Origin: Deinococcus aestuarii
Lineage (GTDB): Bacteria; Deinococcota; Deinococci; Deinococcales; Deinococcaceae
DNA length: 64,000 bases
Reading direction: 5' to 3'
Assembly: GCF_018863415.1 (NCBI RefSeq)
Contig: NZ_JAHKSN010000010.1
Span: 96,001 to 160,000 of the forward strand
In this document: in pieces, positions 1-11,167 of the stretch
Position numbering within the stretch: position 1 is the stretch's first letter
Layout of the letters: the number at the start of each line of letters is the position of its first letter
Translations under genes and position numbers: made by a program
Notes under the pieces: model-generated
Told to the model about the DNA's origin: nothing
The model's database searches: none
The model's input: only the letters and a program-made list of their open reading frames with translations

Positions 1-421
1 TGTCGGTGGTCGCCGCGTCCGTGCCGGTGGTGTCGGTTCCCGTCGTGTCCGTCCCGGTCGTATCCGTCGTCGTGGTGTCGGTCGTGGTCGTATCCGTGCC
101 CGTGGTGTCCGTCCCGGTCGTGTCCGTCGTCGTGGTGTCGGTCGCGGTCGTGTCCGTCCCGGTGGTGTCGGTCCCCGTCGTGTCCGTCCCCTGAACTTCG
201 TTCCCGGCCGCGCCGTCGCTCTCGGTCTCGGTGGTGATGGCGTCGTTCTGAACGTCCGTGCCCGTGGTATCGGTCCCGGTCGTGTCCGTGCCGGTCGTAT
301 CGGTCGCGGTGGTGTCCGTCGTCGTGGTGTCGGTGGTGGCCGCGTCCGTCTGCGCCGTCGCCATCACCGGAGTGGAGACGAGGGCCAGAGCAAGAATCAG
401 GTTGCGCATATTGGGGGTCAT
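1..421 (-). CDS. Secreted Thr/Asp-rich pentapeptide-repeat-like protein (partial)
   Basis: Reading from the ATG at 421 downward gives a signal peptide (basic MTPNMRN start, hydrophobic core LILALALVST, likely cleavage near ATA-Q) followed by a low-complexity chain of TDTTG/TDTTT/TDTTA units that continues beyond base 1, so the C-terminus is missing. A GGAGG ribosome site lies 5 bases before the ATG. About 140 codons are visible. One non-repeat spacer (VQNDAITTETESDGAAG) interrupts the units. The gene follows the PRC-barrel/DUF2382 gene by 61 bases on the same strand, so the two may share a transcript. An exported, acidic, probably disordered envelope protein is inferred. I do not recognise a named family. 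Confidence 0.7.
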   Translation of the reverse strand, partial: MTPNMRNLILALALVSTPVMATAQTDAATTDTTTTDTTATDTTGTDTTGTDTTGTDVQNDAITTETESDGAAGNEVQGTDTTGTDTTGTDTTATDTTTTDTTGTDTTGTDTTTTDTTTTDTTGTDTTGTDTTGTDAATTD

Positions 422-482
422 TCGGTCCTCCGGCAGGGGCAATTGGGGGGAAGTCGTGGGGCTCAGGTAGGGAAAGGTGGGC

Positions 483-1397
483 TTACTTGCGGTTGTTCCG
501 CAGATCGTCGTCGCCCGTGACCCGCACGTCGCCCGTCTCGTTGACTTCCAGCACCTCGCGGCCCACCGTGTCGGTCACCGTCTGCTGCTCGGTCACGACG
601 CGCTTGCCGACCTCGACCTCCTCGGTGACGAAGGCCTGCTTGCTGACCTGGGCGCGCTCGGCTTCCAACTCCACCCGCACGGTCTCAGTGCCGCTCGACG
701 AGAGCACGTCACCCTGGACCGGCTGAGGGTTGCTGACAGGGTGGCGCTCGATGATCACTTCCTCGCGCTGCACCGGCACGCTCACGGTCTCCTGGTGGGT
801 CTCCACCCGTTTGCCGATCTGCACGCTGCCCGCGCGGTACTTCTCCTTGTTGACCGTCAGACGCTCCTCCAGAAGCTGGAGGCGGTCGGGGGTCTTGAAC
901 ATCCGGTCCCGGGCTTCGCGGTCGTAAAAGGTGCCCGCCGTACCCGTGGCCGCCGTGCCCATCGCCGCGTCACCCATCGTGGTGCCCGCCACAGCGGTCG
1001 TGGTGGTCGTCGAGGTCGTGGTCCCCATCGCCGTGTTCGCGCCACGCAGCACCCGCTCGTCGCTTTCCTCGACGTCGAAGACGTACTCCTCGTTCTCGTC
1101 GTAGCGGTGCAGTGAGGAGAGCTGGGTGCCGGTCATGCTGTCGAAGTACACGCCGTCGTTTTCGATCCGCGCGTAGCCGATGGGCACGATCAGCGCGCCG
1201 TTGAGGCTGCCGTTGTCGTCGTCGACGAGCAGGTAACGGATCTTGCCGTAGTCGTCGTCGACGAGCACGTCACGGACGGTGCCGATCTGGCTTCCCCCGG
1301 CGTAGGCGGTCGCGCCCACCGGGCTGTACATCCCTGAGTCCTGAAAATCCTCGCGGTAGCTGTTGGAGATATCGGACAGACGGTGAAGGTGTGGCAT
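483..1397 (-). CDS. PRC-barrel and DUF2382 (YsnF/AvaK) domain stress protein
   Basis: About 304 residues. The N-terminal ~100 residues match a PRC-barrel (GTVRDVLVDDDYGKIRYLLV, then VPIGYARI). A Thr/Ala/Met-rich linker follows, and the C-terminal half is a DUF2382 domain (LQLLEERLTVNKEKY, VSVPVQREEVIIERHPV, charged repeats with conserved Glu/Val). Proteins of this type are general-stress proteins in Deinococcus and cyanobacteria; the biochemical role is not established. The start at 1397 is preferred over an upstream ATG at 1439 because it has AAGGAG eight bases upstream, while the upstream one has no ribosome site. Confidence 0.85.
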   Translation of the reverse strand: MPHLHRLSDISNSYREDFQDSGMYSPVGATAYAGGSQIGTVRDVLVDDDYGKIRYLLVDDDNGSLNGALIVPIGYARIENDGVYFDSMTGTQLSSLHRYDENEEYVFDVEESDERVLRGANTAMGTTTSTTTTTAVAGTTMGDAAMGTAATGTAGTFYDREARDRMFKTPDRLQLLEERLTVNKEKYRAGSVQIGKRVETHQETVSVPVQREEVIIERHPVSNPQPVQGDVLSSSGTETVRVELEAERAQVSKQAFVTEEVEVGKRVVTEQQTVTDTVGREVLEVNETGDVRVTGDDDLRNNRK

Positions 1398-1721
1398 CTT
1401 CTTCGCTCCTTGTGGGGTGTGACTTGACTTCGCGGCCATTGTGCGAAATGCAACTTCGTCTTGTCTGAGAAAGTTAAGGTGTAAACTTGAAACTAACGCT
1501 GTCTGAAGCCGAGGCCAATGTGCGATTAAAGACGAGCGGTGGCCTTGAGAGGGCTGGACCCGGTTGAGGGGGGCAGCTCGATGAAAACCGCCCCAACACG
1601 TCTCAGGCTCCGCTCAGCGGGAGCGGTGGGGCGCGGGAAGTCCGGCGCCCGGCCACCGGCCATCACAGTTCCATGACCCTCCCGCCCCACCGGGGGTGAT
1701 ACGTTCCTGAGAGGAGTCCCC

Positions 1722-2366
<645 letters not shown>

Positions 2367-2381
2367 GACAGGGGGAAAGCG

Positions 2382-2410
2382 GAGGGCCGCCGAACGGGTA
2401 GCCCTCTTTC
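2382..2410 (+). terminator. Probable rho-independent terminator after phoU
   Basis: A hairpin with arms GAGGGC (2382-2387) and GCCCTC (2401-2406) is followed by a short T/C-rich tail, 16 bases after the phoU stop. It is a modest structure and could serve the convergent gene as well. Confidence 0.45.
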
Positions 2411-2418
2411 CCTCCGAG

Positions 2419-4217
<1,799 letters not shown>

Positions 4218-4262
4218 GTGGTCAGGCGTATGGGCCGAGGAGAGGATGTTTCTGACCTTGGG

Positions 4263-4268
4263 TAGGAT
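4263..4268 (+). promoter_or_regulatory. -10 box of the tRNA-like RNA
   Basis: TAGGAT lies 7 bases before G4276, the first base of the outer stem of the tRNA-like RNA, so transcription would begin exactly at the fold. No convincing -35 hexamer is visible. Confidence 0.45.
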
Positions 4269-4275
4269 CAGAGCG

Positions 4276-4450
4276 GACGGGCGTTGACAGAGTGGTTGAA
4301 TGTGGGCGTCCCCGTTGAGGGCTCGTCAGGGTGGCTGGACCCGATGAGCCGGAGGGACGCCCAGTCGTCCGGGTTGCGGCTCAAGGGTTCGAATTCCTTA
4401 CGTTCCCGTCTGACTTAAGGCGCGCCCGCCACCACAGGCACGCCTTTTTT
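4276..4450 (+). ncRNA. tRNA-like structured RNA with extended anticodon-position arm
   Basis: Between the beta-glucosidase and the ABC genes the plus strand folds as a type II tRNA mimic. The acceptor-like stem pairs 4276-4284 with 4400-4410 (a two-base bulge at 4403-4404). The D arm has stem ACA/TGT (4287-4289/4301-4303) around GAGTGGTTGAA, the same loop as many tRNA-Ser. The T arm AAGGG-TTCGAAT-TCCTT (4383-4399) has a seven-base TTCGAAT loop, and a variable arm GTCG/CGGC spans 4364-4380. In place of a five-base anticodon stem there is a long hairpin: 4304-4312 pairs with 4354-4362, then 4320-4327 with 4343-4350, then 4329-4332 with 4339-4342. No CCA is encoded. A terminator closes the transcript. 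This is not a normal tRNA; a tRNA mimic or a decayed tRNA are the two readings. Confidence 0.6.
4417..4450 (+). terminator. Rho-independent terminator of the tRNA-like RNA
   Basis: AAGGCG (4417-4422) pairs with CGCCTT (4441-4446), extended by GCC/GGC with one mismatch, and is followed by TTTTTT. It lies 7 bases past the acceptor-like stem. Confidence 0.7.
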
Positions 4451-4465
4451 GTGTCCATCCTCGGC

Positions 4466-6274
4466 CTACACGCCCTGGCTCTCCTCCGCCCACAGCGCCC
4501 GCATCTCCTCGCTGCGCTCCAGCAGTTCGGGGAGGGTGCCCTCGCCCGTGAGGCGCCCGCCCTCCAGGATCAGGATGCGGTCGGCGCGGGTCAGGGCGGC
4601 GCGGCGGTGGGAGACGACGAGGCAGGTCGTCCCCTCCTCGCGGAAGAGGCCCTCCCACAGCAGCGCCTCGGTGCGGGCGTCGAGCGCACTCGACACGTCG
4701 TCGAACACGAGGAGATCGGCGTGCTGGGCGAGCATCCGGGCGACCGCCGTGCGCTGCACCTGCCCGCCCGAGAGCTTGACGCCGCGCGCCCCGACCTGGG
4801 TGTCCAGCCCCCCCGGAAGCCCCGCGAGGTCGGGTTCGAGGACGGCCAGCCGCACGGCTCGCCCCAGCCGCTCCTCGTCCGCGCCCGTCAGCACGTTCTC
4901 GCGCAGGGTCTCGGAGAAGAGGCCGGGCAGTTGCGCCGTGTACGCCGCGCGGGGCGGCACGAGGAAGGTGGCGGGGTCGGGCACCTCCTCCCCGTTCCAG
5001 AGGATGCGGCCCGCATCAATGGGGACCAGGCCCAGGAGGGCCCGCAGCAGGGTCGTCTTGCCGCTGCCGATGCGCCCGGTGACGACCACGAACTCGCCCC
5101 GGCGCACGGTGAAGCTCACGTCGGTGACGCCCAAGCCGCTGGCGTGGTGGGCGGTCAACGCTTCGACGCTCAGCTCGCGCAGGGGAAGGGGCCGGGGCGC
5201 GGGGAGCGGGGCGGGCGGGTCCTCGTGGAGGTAGGTGGGGTGGTGGGCGACGGGGGTGCCGGGGGGCGCATCCTGCAAGAGGCGCTCCATGCGGTCGTAG
5301 CTGACCCCGGTGCGGCGGTGGCGGGCGATGGCGTCGCCGAAAAAGCCCATGCTGCCGGTCAGGCGCGGCAGCAGGCCGATGAAGAGCACGAAGTCGGCCA
5401 CGTCCATCGTGCCGCCGCGCACCCGGCTCGCGCCGAGGAGGAGCACCAGCCCGACCGCCACGTTCACCATGTTGGTGTTCACGCCCCGAATCAGCTCGGT
5501 GAGGAGCACGTCGCGCAGGGCGGCGCGGCGGCGGACCTCTCCCAGCGCGGCAAGGTGCGCGACCATCCCCCCCTCGCGGGCGGCGAGCTTGACCGCCGAG
5601 ACGGCCCCGAAGCTCTCGCCGATGAAGTCGGTCACCCGGGCGGTCGCCTCGCGCAGGCGGCGGCGGTAGGCGCGGATGACGGGCGAGAGGCGCTGCACGA
5701 AGACGACCATCAGGAGCAGCGGCGCGCACACGAGCGCGGTGATCAGGGGATCCACTCGGCTCATCAGGACGACGGCGATCACCGAGTAGGCGACGAAGCC
5801 CACCCCGTCCACCCAGACCTCGGTGTAGGCGGCCACGTCGTCCACGTCGTCGCGGAAGCGGCTGACCGCCTCGGCGGGCGTGTCGGGCAGGCGGCGCGAG
5901 CCCCGCGCGGTGAGGAGGTAGCCCAGCAGGTTGCGCCGCACGAGCGCGTCGAGGGTGTACCACAACTCGATCCAGACCCGGAACCCCCCGTAGAAGATGC
6001 CGAAACGGCTGACCCGCACGAACGCGAACCACCCGACCGCCACCCACGCCGCCGCCAGGGCCGTTCCGATGGCCTCGCCGCCCGCCCGCAGCCGCTCGGC
6101 CTCCTCCAACTCCCGGAACACGTCGCTCACCGCCACTGTGAGCAGGGCGGGCGCGATCCGCACCAGCGTCCACAGGATCAGGTTGACCGCGAAGAGCCAC
6201 GGGCGGTAGGCGAAGAGCCGACCGGAGAGGGCGAGGGTGCGGTCCTGGGCGGCGGGGGGCGGGGAGGTGGTCAT
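4466..6274 (-). CDS. ABC exporter half-transporter, subunit 2 (degenerate catalytic site)
   Basis: 602 residues: an N-terminal six-helix type IV exporter membrane domain (about 1-325) and a C-terminal ATPase domain. Walker A GRIGSGKTT is at 400-408, the signature LSGGQ at 501-505, Walker B LLVFDD at 521-526 and the switch His at 556. Walker B ends in Asp where the catalytic Glu is expected, so this subunit's own site is probably hydrolysis-poor. Start at 6274 is chosen for its GGAG ribosome site and because the N-terminus before it is not membrane-like. It follows the partner subunit by 94 bases on the same strand. Substrate unknown; multidrug or lipid-like export is typical. Confidence 0.9.
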   Translation of the reverse strand: MTTSPPPAAQDRTLALSGRLFAYRPWLFAVNLILWTLVRIAPALLTVAVSDVFRELEEAERLRAGGEAIGTALAAAWVAVGWFAFVRVSRFGIFYGGFRVWIELWYTLDALVRRNLLGYLLTARGSRRLPDTPAEAVSRFRDDVDDVAAYTEVWVDGVGFVAYSVIAVVLMSRVDPLITALVCAPLLLMVVFVQRLSPVIRAYRRRLREATARVTDFIGESFGAVSAVKLAAREGGMVAHLAALGEVRRRAALRDVLLTELIRGVNTNMVNVAVGLVLLLGASRVRGGTMDVADFVLFIGLLPRLTGSMGFFGDAIARHRRTGVSYDRMERLLQDAPPGTPVAHHPTYLHEDPPAPLPAPRPLPLRELSVEALTAHHASGLGVTDVSFTVRRGEFVVVTGRIGSGKTTLLRALLGLVPIDAGRILWNGEEVPDPATFLVPPRAAYTAQLPGLFSETLRENVLTGADEERLGRAVRLAVLEPDLAGLPGGLDTQVGARGVKLSGGQVQRTAVARMLAQHADLLVFDDVSSALDARTEALLWEGLFREEGTTCLVVSHRRAALTRADRILILEGGRLTGEGTLPELLERSEEMRALWAEESQGV

Positions 6275-6368
6275 GGGAGGCTCCGAGGGAAGGCTGTAGG
6301 GTGTGGGTTGTAGGTCGTAGGAACAAAAACAGCGATTCGGGATGCACGGGCTTTTCCCCACAACCCCC

Positions 6369-8171
6369 TCACGCCAGCACCCCTTCCACCTCGGCCCCGT
6401 CCAGCCCGGCCCGCAGCAGCCCCGCGTAGTGGCTTCCGGGATCGCGGGCCAGCAGGGCGCGGGGGCCGTCCTCCAGCACCCGGCCCTCCCCCAGGACGAG
6501 GATGCGGTCGGCACGGGCCACCGTCTCCAGGCGGTGCGCGATCACGATGGCGGTGCGCCCGGTCAGCAGCCGGGTCATCGCCCGGGTGAGCTGCGTTTCG
6601 GTGGCGGGGTCGAGGCGGCTGCTGGGCTCGTCGAGGATGACGACGGCAGGGTCGCGCAGCATCACCCGCGCGAAGGCGAGGAGCTGGGCCTGCCCCGCGC
6701 TGAGGCTCCCGGTGGGGAGGGGGGTGCGGACGCCCTCGGGGAGGCGGGCGAGCCACTCTCCCAGCCCCACCTCGCGCAGGGCGGCCTCCACCCGCCCGTC
6801 GGGCACCTCCGGGTCGAAGAAGCTGAGGTTGTCGCGCACGCTGGCCTGGAAAAGTTGCACGTCCTGGGTGACGACGGCGACGCGGGTTCGCAAGCTCTCC
6901 AGCCGCACCTCGCGGGTGTCGAGGCCGCCCAAACGCACATGTCCGGTGGTCGGGTCGAACAGGCGCGAGACCAGCCGCGTGAGGCTCGTCTTGCCGCTCC
7001 CGGTGCGCCCCAGGAGGCCGAGGGTCTGCCCGGCGGGGAGGTGGAAGCTCACGCCCTGCAAGACGGGCCGGGCGGTGGGGTCCCCCGGCACGTAGCTGAA
7101 GGTCACGTCCTCGAAGGTCAGGTCGAGGGGGCCGAATGGGAGATCACGCGGTCCCTCCGGCAGGGCGGACTGAAGCCCCAGCAATTCGCCCACGCGCACG
7201 AGGCTGGCCCCCGCCTTTTGCAGGTCCTGAAGCTGCTGGGTGAGCTGGTCGATGGGTTCTTCCACCATGCTCATGTACTGGTAGAGGAGAAAGGCCGTGC
7301 CCAGCGTGATCGCCCCCGCCGCGTACAAGCCGACCGCCGCGCCGAGCACGCCCACGTACCCGACGGCAAAGAGGGCCATGCTGACCTGCCACACGATGCT
7401 GCGGCGCCGCCACGACCACGTGCTGCGCCCGAAGAACTCGCGCTGCACCCGCAGGAAGCCGCGCAGGTGGTGTTCGCCCGCCCCCAGCGCGCGCACGTCC
7501 TCCAGGCCCGCCAGCCGCTCCTCCACGTAGCCGAAGAGCCGGGCGCTGCTCTCGCGCTCCAGCCGGGTGGGCTCGACCCCCGCCCGCCGGGTGCGGTTCA
7601 GGGCGAGGAGCGTCACGGCGGCGAAGACGGCCACGCCCAGCCCGACCCGCCAGTCCTCCAGGAAGAACATCACGAGGGCGCCCGCGAGGAGCAGGGCCGC
7701 GCCGAACACGCGCACCGCGAACTGGGAGAAGAAGTTGCTCAGGGCCGTCACGTCCCCGTCGATGCGCTCGATCATCTCGCCGGGGGTGCGTTCCTGGTGC
7801 TCGCGCAGGTCGAGGGAGAGGAGGTGGCGCATCAGGTCCGCGCGCAATCTATTGGTGGCCGTCCACCCCACCTGCGCCCCCACGTACGTCGCCCCCGCCG
7901 TGAGGAGTTGTACCCCCACGCCGAGCGCGATGTAGGCCCCCGCCAGCCGCGCGAGGAGGCCCACGTCGGCCCCCGCACCCAACTTCGCCCCGTCCACGAA
8001 TTGCCGGAGCAGTTGCGGCAACAGCAGGTTCAGGCCCGTGCCCGTCAGCAGCAGGGCGGCGAGGGCGGCCACCTGCCCGCGCAGCGGCCCCAGGTACTCG
8101 CGCAGCACCCGCGCGGCCCCGGAGCGCGGTGGAGACGGAAGGGTCGAGGAGGGGCCGGGCGCACCTTGCAT
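6369..8171 (-). CDS. ABC exporter half-transporter, subunit 1
   Basis: 600 residues with a six-helix membrane domain (about 25-310) and an ATPase domain. Walker A GRTGSGKTS is near 388-396, the signature reads LSAGQ (490-494) instead of LSGGQ, Walker B VVILDEP has its catalytic Glu515, and the switch His is 546. Paired with the next gene this gives the classic heterodimeric exporter: one complete site (this Walker A/B with the partner's LSGGQ) and one degenerate site (partner Walker A/B with this LSAGQ). TAGCCT lies 6 bases before the ATG, so the operon may begin with a leaderless message. Confidence 0.92.
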   Translation of the reverse strand: MQGAPGPSSTLPSPPRSGAARVLREYLGPLRGQVAALAALLLTGTGLNLLLPQLLRQFVDGAKLGAGADVGLLARLAGAYIALGVGVQLLTAGATYVGAQVGWTATNRLRADLMRHLLSLDLREHQERTPGEMIERIDGDVTALSNFFSQFAVRVFGAALLLAGALVMFFLEDWRVGLGVAVFAAVTLLALNRTRRAGVEPTRLERESSARLFGYVEERLAGLEDVRALGAGEHHLRGFLRVQREFFGRSTWSWRRRSIVWQVSMALFAVGYVGVLGAAVGLYAAGAITLGTAFLLYQYMSMVEEPIDQLTQQLQDLQKAGASLVRVGELLGLQSALPEGPRDLPFGPLDLTFEDVTFSYVPGDPTARPVLQGVSFHLPAGQTLGLLGRTGSGKTSLTRLVSRLFDPTTGHVRLGGLDTREVRLESLRTRVAVVTQDVQLFQASVRDNLSFFDPEVPDGRVEAALREVGLGEWLARLPEGVRTPLPTGSLSAGQAQLLAFARVMLRDPAVVILDEPSSRLDPATETQLTRAMTRLLTGRTAIVIAHRLETVARADRILVLGEGRVLEDGPRALLARDPGSHYAGLLRAGLDGAEVEGVLA

Positions 8172-8233
8172 CCCTTCAGGCTAGAGCAATGGGGAGAGGG
8201 GCGGCATCCGCCGAGTGGCGCAGTCCGGGAGCT

Positions 8234-9169
8234 TCAGGTCAGGCCGAACAAGACGGCACCGACCTCCGGCCAGTCCCTCGCCCCCTGCGCCCCAAGGTCC
8301 GCCAGCAGACCCGCCCACTCGTCCGGGTAATACAGCAGGGCGCGGGCGGTCGCCTCCCGCACGTCGTCGGGGGTGAGCCCCAAGGCGGCGCTCCAGGCAC
8401 GGCGGGCGGCGGGATCGCGGCGAAACTGGTTCACGGCGGGCGAGATGAGGTCGTGGGTCGGGGGGCCGAGGCGGGCGTCGCTCCAGTCGATCAGGGCGGT
8501 CAAGGTCACCCGTCCATCTCGCTCCTCGCACAGCAGGTTCAGGAAGTTCAGGTCGCCGTGCAGCAGGGCGTGAGGGCGGGCGAACCCCGGCCCGGCGCGG
8601 AAGACGCCTTCCAGAAAAGCCGCCGCACCCTCCCTCAAAACGGGTGGGGCCCGCAGCTCGCGCGGCAGTTCGAGGCCCTGAACGAGCAGCAGACCCGGCC
8701 AGTCGAAGTGCAGCTCGGCGGCGGCAGCGGGGTCAAGTTGGACCGCGTGGACCTCGCGCAGGAGTGCCGCCTGCTCCTCCGCCAACCGTGCCCGCTCGGC
8801 TCCGGGCAGGTCCCACCAGACCTCGCGCAGGGGGCGACCGGGCAGCCGGGCCGTGACGACGTAGCGCCAGGCCCCGAGTTCACCGGACGCGACGACCTCC
8901 GGCGTGGGCAGCGACAACCGGCCCCGTACCAGCCGCAACGCCGCCGCCTCGCGCCGCGCGTCCCCGGACCACAGGGGCGGCACGAGCTTCACGGCCACGT
9001 CAGCGAGGGCGAAGACCGCGTTCTTGCCGAGGGGGAAGCGGCGGAACTCGCCCGGCGGCAGGGCGTGGCGGGCGCGCACCTCCTCCAGCGCCGACTTCCA
9101 GGGGGCGAGGGGCTGGGTATGCAGAGCCACAAACGCCTCGTAGGAGACGGATTCAGGAAGGGCGGACAT
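8234..9169 (-). CDS. Aminoglycoside phosphotransferase (APH)-family kinase
   Basis: 311 residues with the APH/choline-kinase fold signatures: catalytic loop LLHGDLNFLNLL and metal-binding LIDWSDA about 20 residues later, preceded by an N-lobe with a candidate ATP-binding Lys in VAVKLVP. The family phosphorylates small molecules such as aminoglycosides, macrolides, homoserine or sugars. The true substrate cannot be told from the sequence, and resistance should not be assumed. It sits alone between the ABC operon and the peroxiredoxin gene. Confidence 0.8.
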   Translation of the reverse strand: MSALPESVSYEAFVALHTQPLAPWKSALEEVRARHALPPGEFRRFPLGKNAVFALADVAVKLVPPLWSGDARREAAALRLVRGRLSLPTPEVVASGELGAWRYVVTARLPGRPLREVWWDLPGAERARLAEEQAALLREVHAVQLDPAAAAELHFDWPGLLLVQGLELPRELRAPPVLREGAAAFLEGVFRAGPGFARPHALLHGDLNFLNLLCEERDGRVTLTALIDWSDARLGPPTHDLISPAVNQFRRDPAARRAWSAALGLTPDDVREATARALLYYPDEWAGLLADLGAQGARDWPEVGAVLFGLT

Positions 9170-9235
9170 GGCTGGAGTGTGCCGTGCCCGCCCTCCCCCA
9201 TGCCTCGGCCTGAAGGCTTATCCAGCCTTGTCCTT

Positions 9236-9691
9236 TTACAGCGCCGCGATCTTGCCCAGCACCACTTCCGGCCTCACCGTGTACTCGCTCGTCTTGGCCT
9301 CCACATGCTCGAAGCGCACGACGCCCGCCCGGTCGATCAGGAAGACAGCCCGCCCGCTGATGCCGCGCTCGTCGATGGCGACCCCGTACTGCCGGGCGAC
9401 CGCGAGGTTCATGTCGGCGAGGAGCGGCACCTCGATGCCGTACTCGGCGGCCCAGGCCTTGTGGGCGTACACGCTGTCGCGGTTGACCCCCAGGACCACG
9501 GCGCCCACCTCGGCGAAGTCGTCCTGGCGCCCGGAATACTCGGGCAGTTGCATGGAGCACACCGGGCTGAAGTCGAGGGGATAGAACACCAGGACCACGT
9601 GCCTGTGCCCGCGGTAACTGCTCAGGGTCACCGGCTCGCCGCCCGTGGAGGGGAGCGTGAAATCGGGCGCGGGCTGACCGAGAAGGCTCAT
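9236..9691 (-). CDS. 1-Cys peroxiredoxin (AhpC/TSA, AhpE/BCP-like)
   Basis: 151 residues with a thioredoxin fold. The peroxidatic cysteine is Cys45 in YPLDFSPVCSMQ, and it is the only cysteine, so this is a 1-Cys enzyme that needs an external thiol (mycothiol/bacillithiol-like or thioredoxin) for recycling. It reduces hydrogen peroxide and organic hydroperoxides in the cytoplasm. The start at 9691 is chosen because TACACT lies 6 bases upstream, a leaderless arrangement, and because it gives the conserved LGQPAPDFTLPS N-terminus; longer readings add an unrelated proline-rich tail. Confidence 0.88.
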   Translation of the reverse strand: MSLLGQPAPDFTLPSTGGEPVTLSSYRGHRHVVLVFYPLDFSPVCSMQLPEYSGRQDDFAEVGAVVLGVNRDSVYAHKAWAAEYGIEVPLLADMNLAVARQYGVAIDERGISGRAVFLIDRAGVVRFEHVEAKTSEYTVRPEVVLGKIAAL

Positions 9692-9920
9692 GGCGAGAGT
9701 GTAGCGGCCCCCGCTCGGCGCGAACTGTGGACGGGGTGGGCGAGGGCTAGGGGGGCTTTCCCGGAAAGGACCTCCCCCTCCCCCCACCCCAACGAAGCGT
9801 GAAGGTCCCTGCCCCTTGCACCGCGTCCCAGTTCACGGCCCCGCCGGACGGGGGGGGATAGCCTGACTGCGTACCGTCCCCACCCTGCACCACCTCGCCG
9901 GGACGGCAAGGAGCCTTGTC

Positions 9921-11015
<1,095 letters not shown>

Positions 11016-11167
11016 GGGAGCGCGGCCAGTCGCCAGCAACCAGCAAAACGGGAGGGCTCCTGCTTCGGCGGGGGCCGTTTCTCTTTGGTTCGGGGAGGCC
11101 CGGGGCCTGGTTTCCCTCACGGGCCTCCCGAAGCCCGCCCCGACCTCCGCCCGGTAGGCTGGGCCCG

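Noticed and set aside
6..194. Plus-strand VVSVPVV repeat frame at the window start
   Set aside because: The minus strand gives a signal peptide, a ribosome site and a Thr/Asp repeat; the plus frame has none of these.
4304..4362. SRP (4.5S) RNA or tmRNA segment
   Set aside because: The conserved GGAA tetraloop region of SRP RNA and a tag-coding region with tmRNA ends are absent.
4276..4410. Functional tRNA-Ser or tRNA-Leu
   Set aside because: No anticodon loop of seven bases, a bulged acceptor stem and no CCA end; the anticodon-position arm is a long hairpin.
4331..6313. Long plus-strand open frame (660 codons) opposite the ABC exporter
   Set aside because: It is the antisense shadow of a clear exporter subunit, has His/Gln/Arg-rich low-information composition, and crosses the tRNA-like RNA.
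8129..9802. Plus-strand frame across the APH-like kinase and peroxiredoxin
   Set aside because: Antisense to two clear genes and without recognisable domains.
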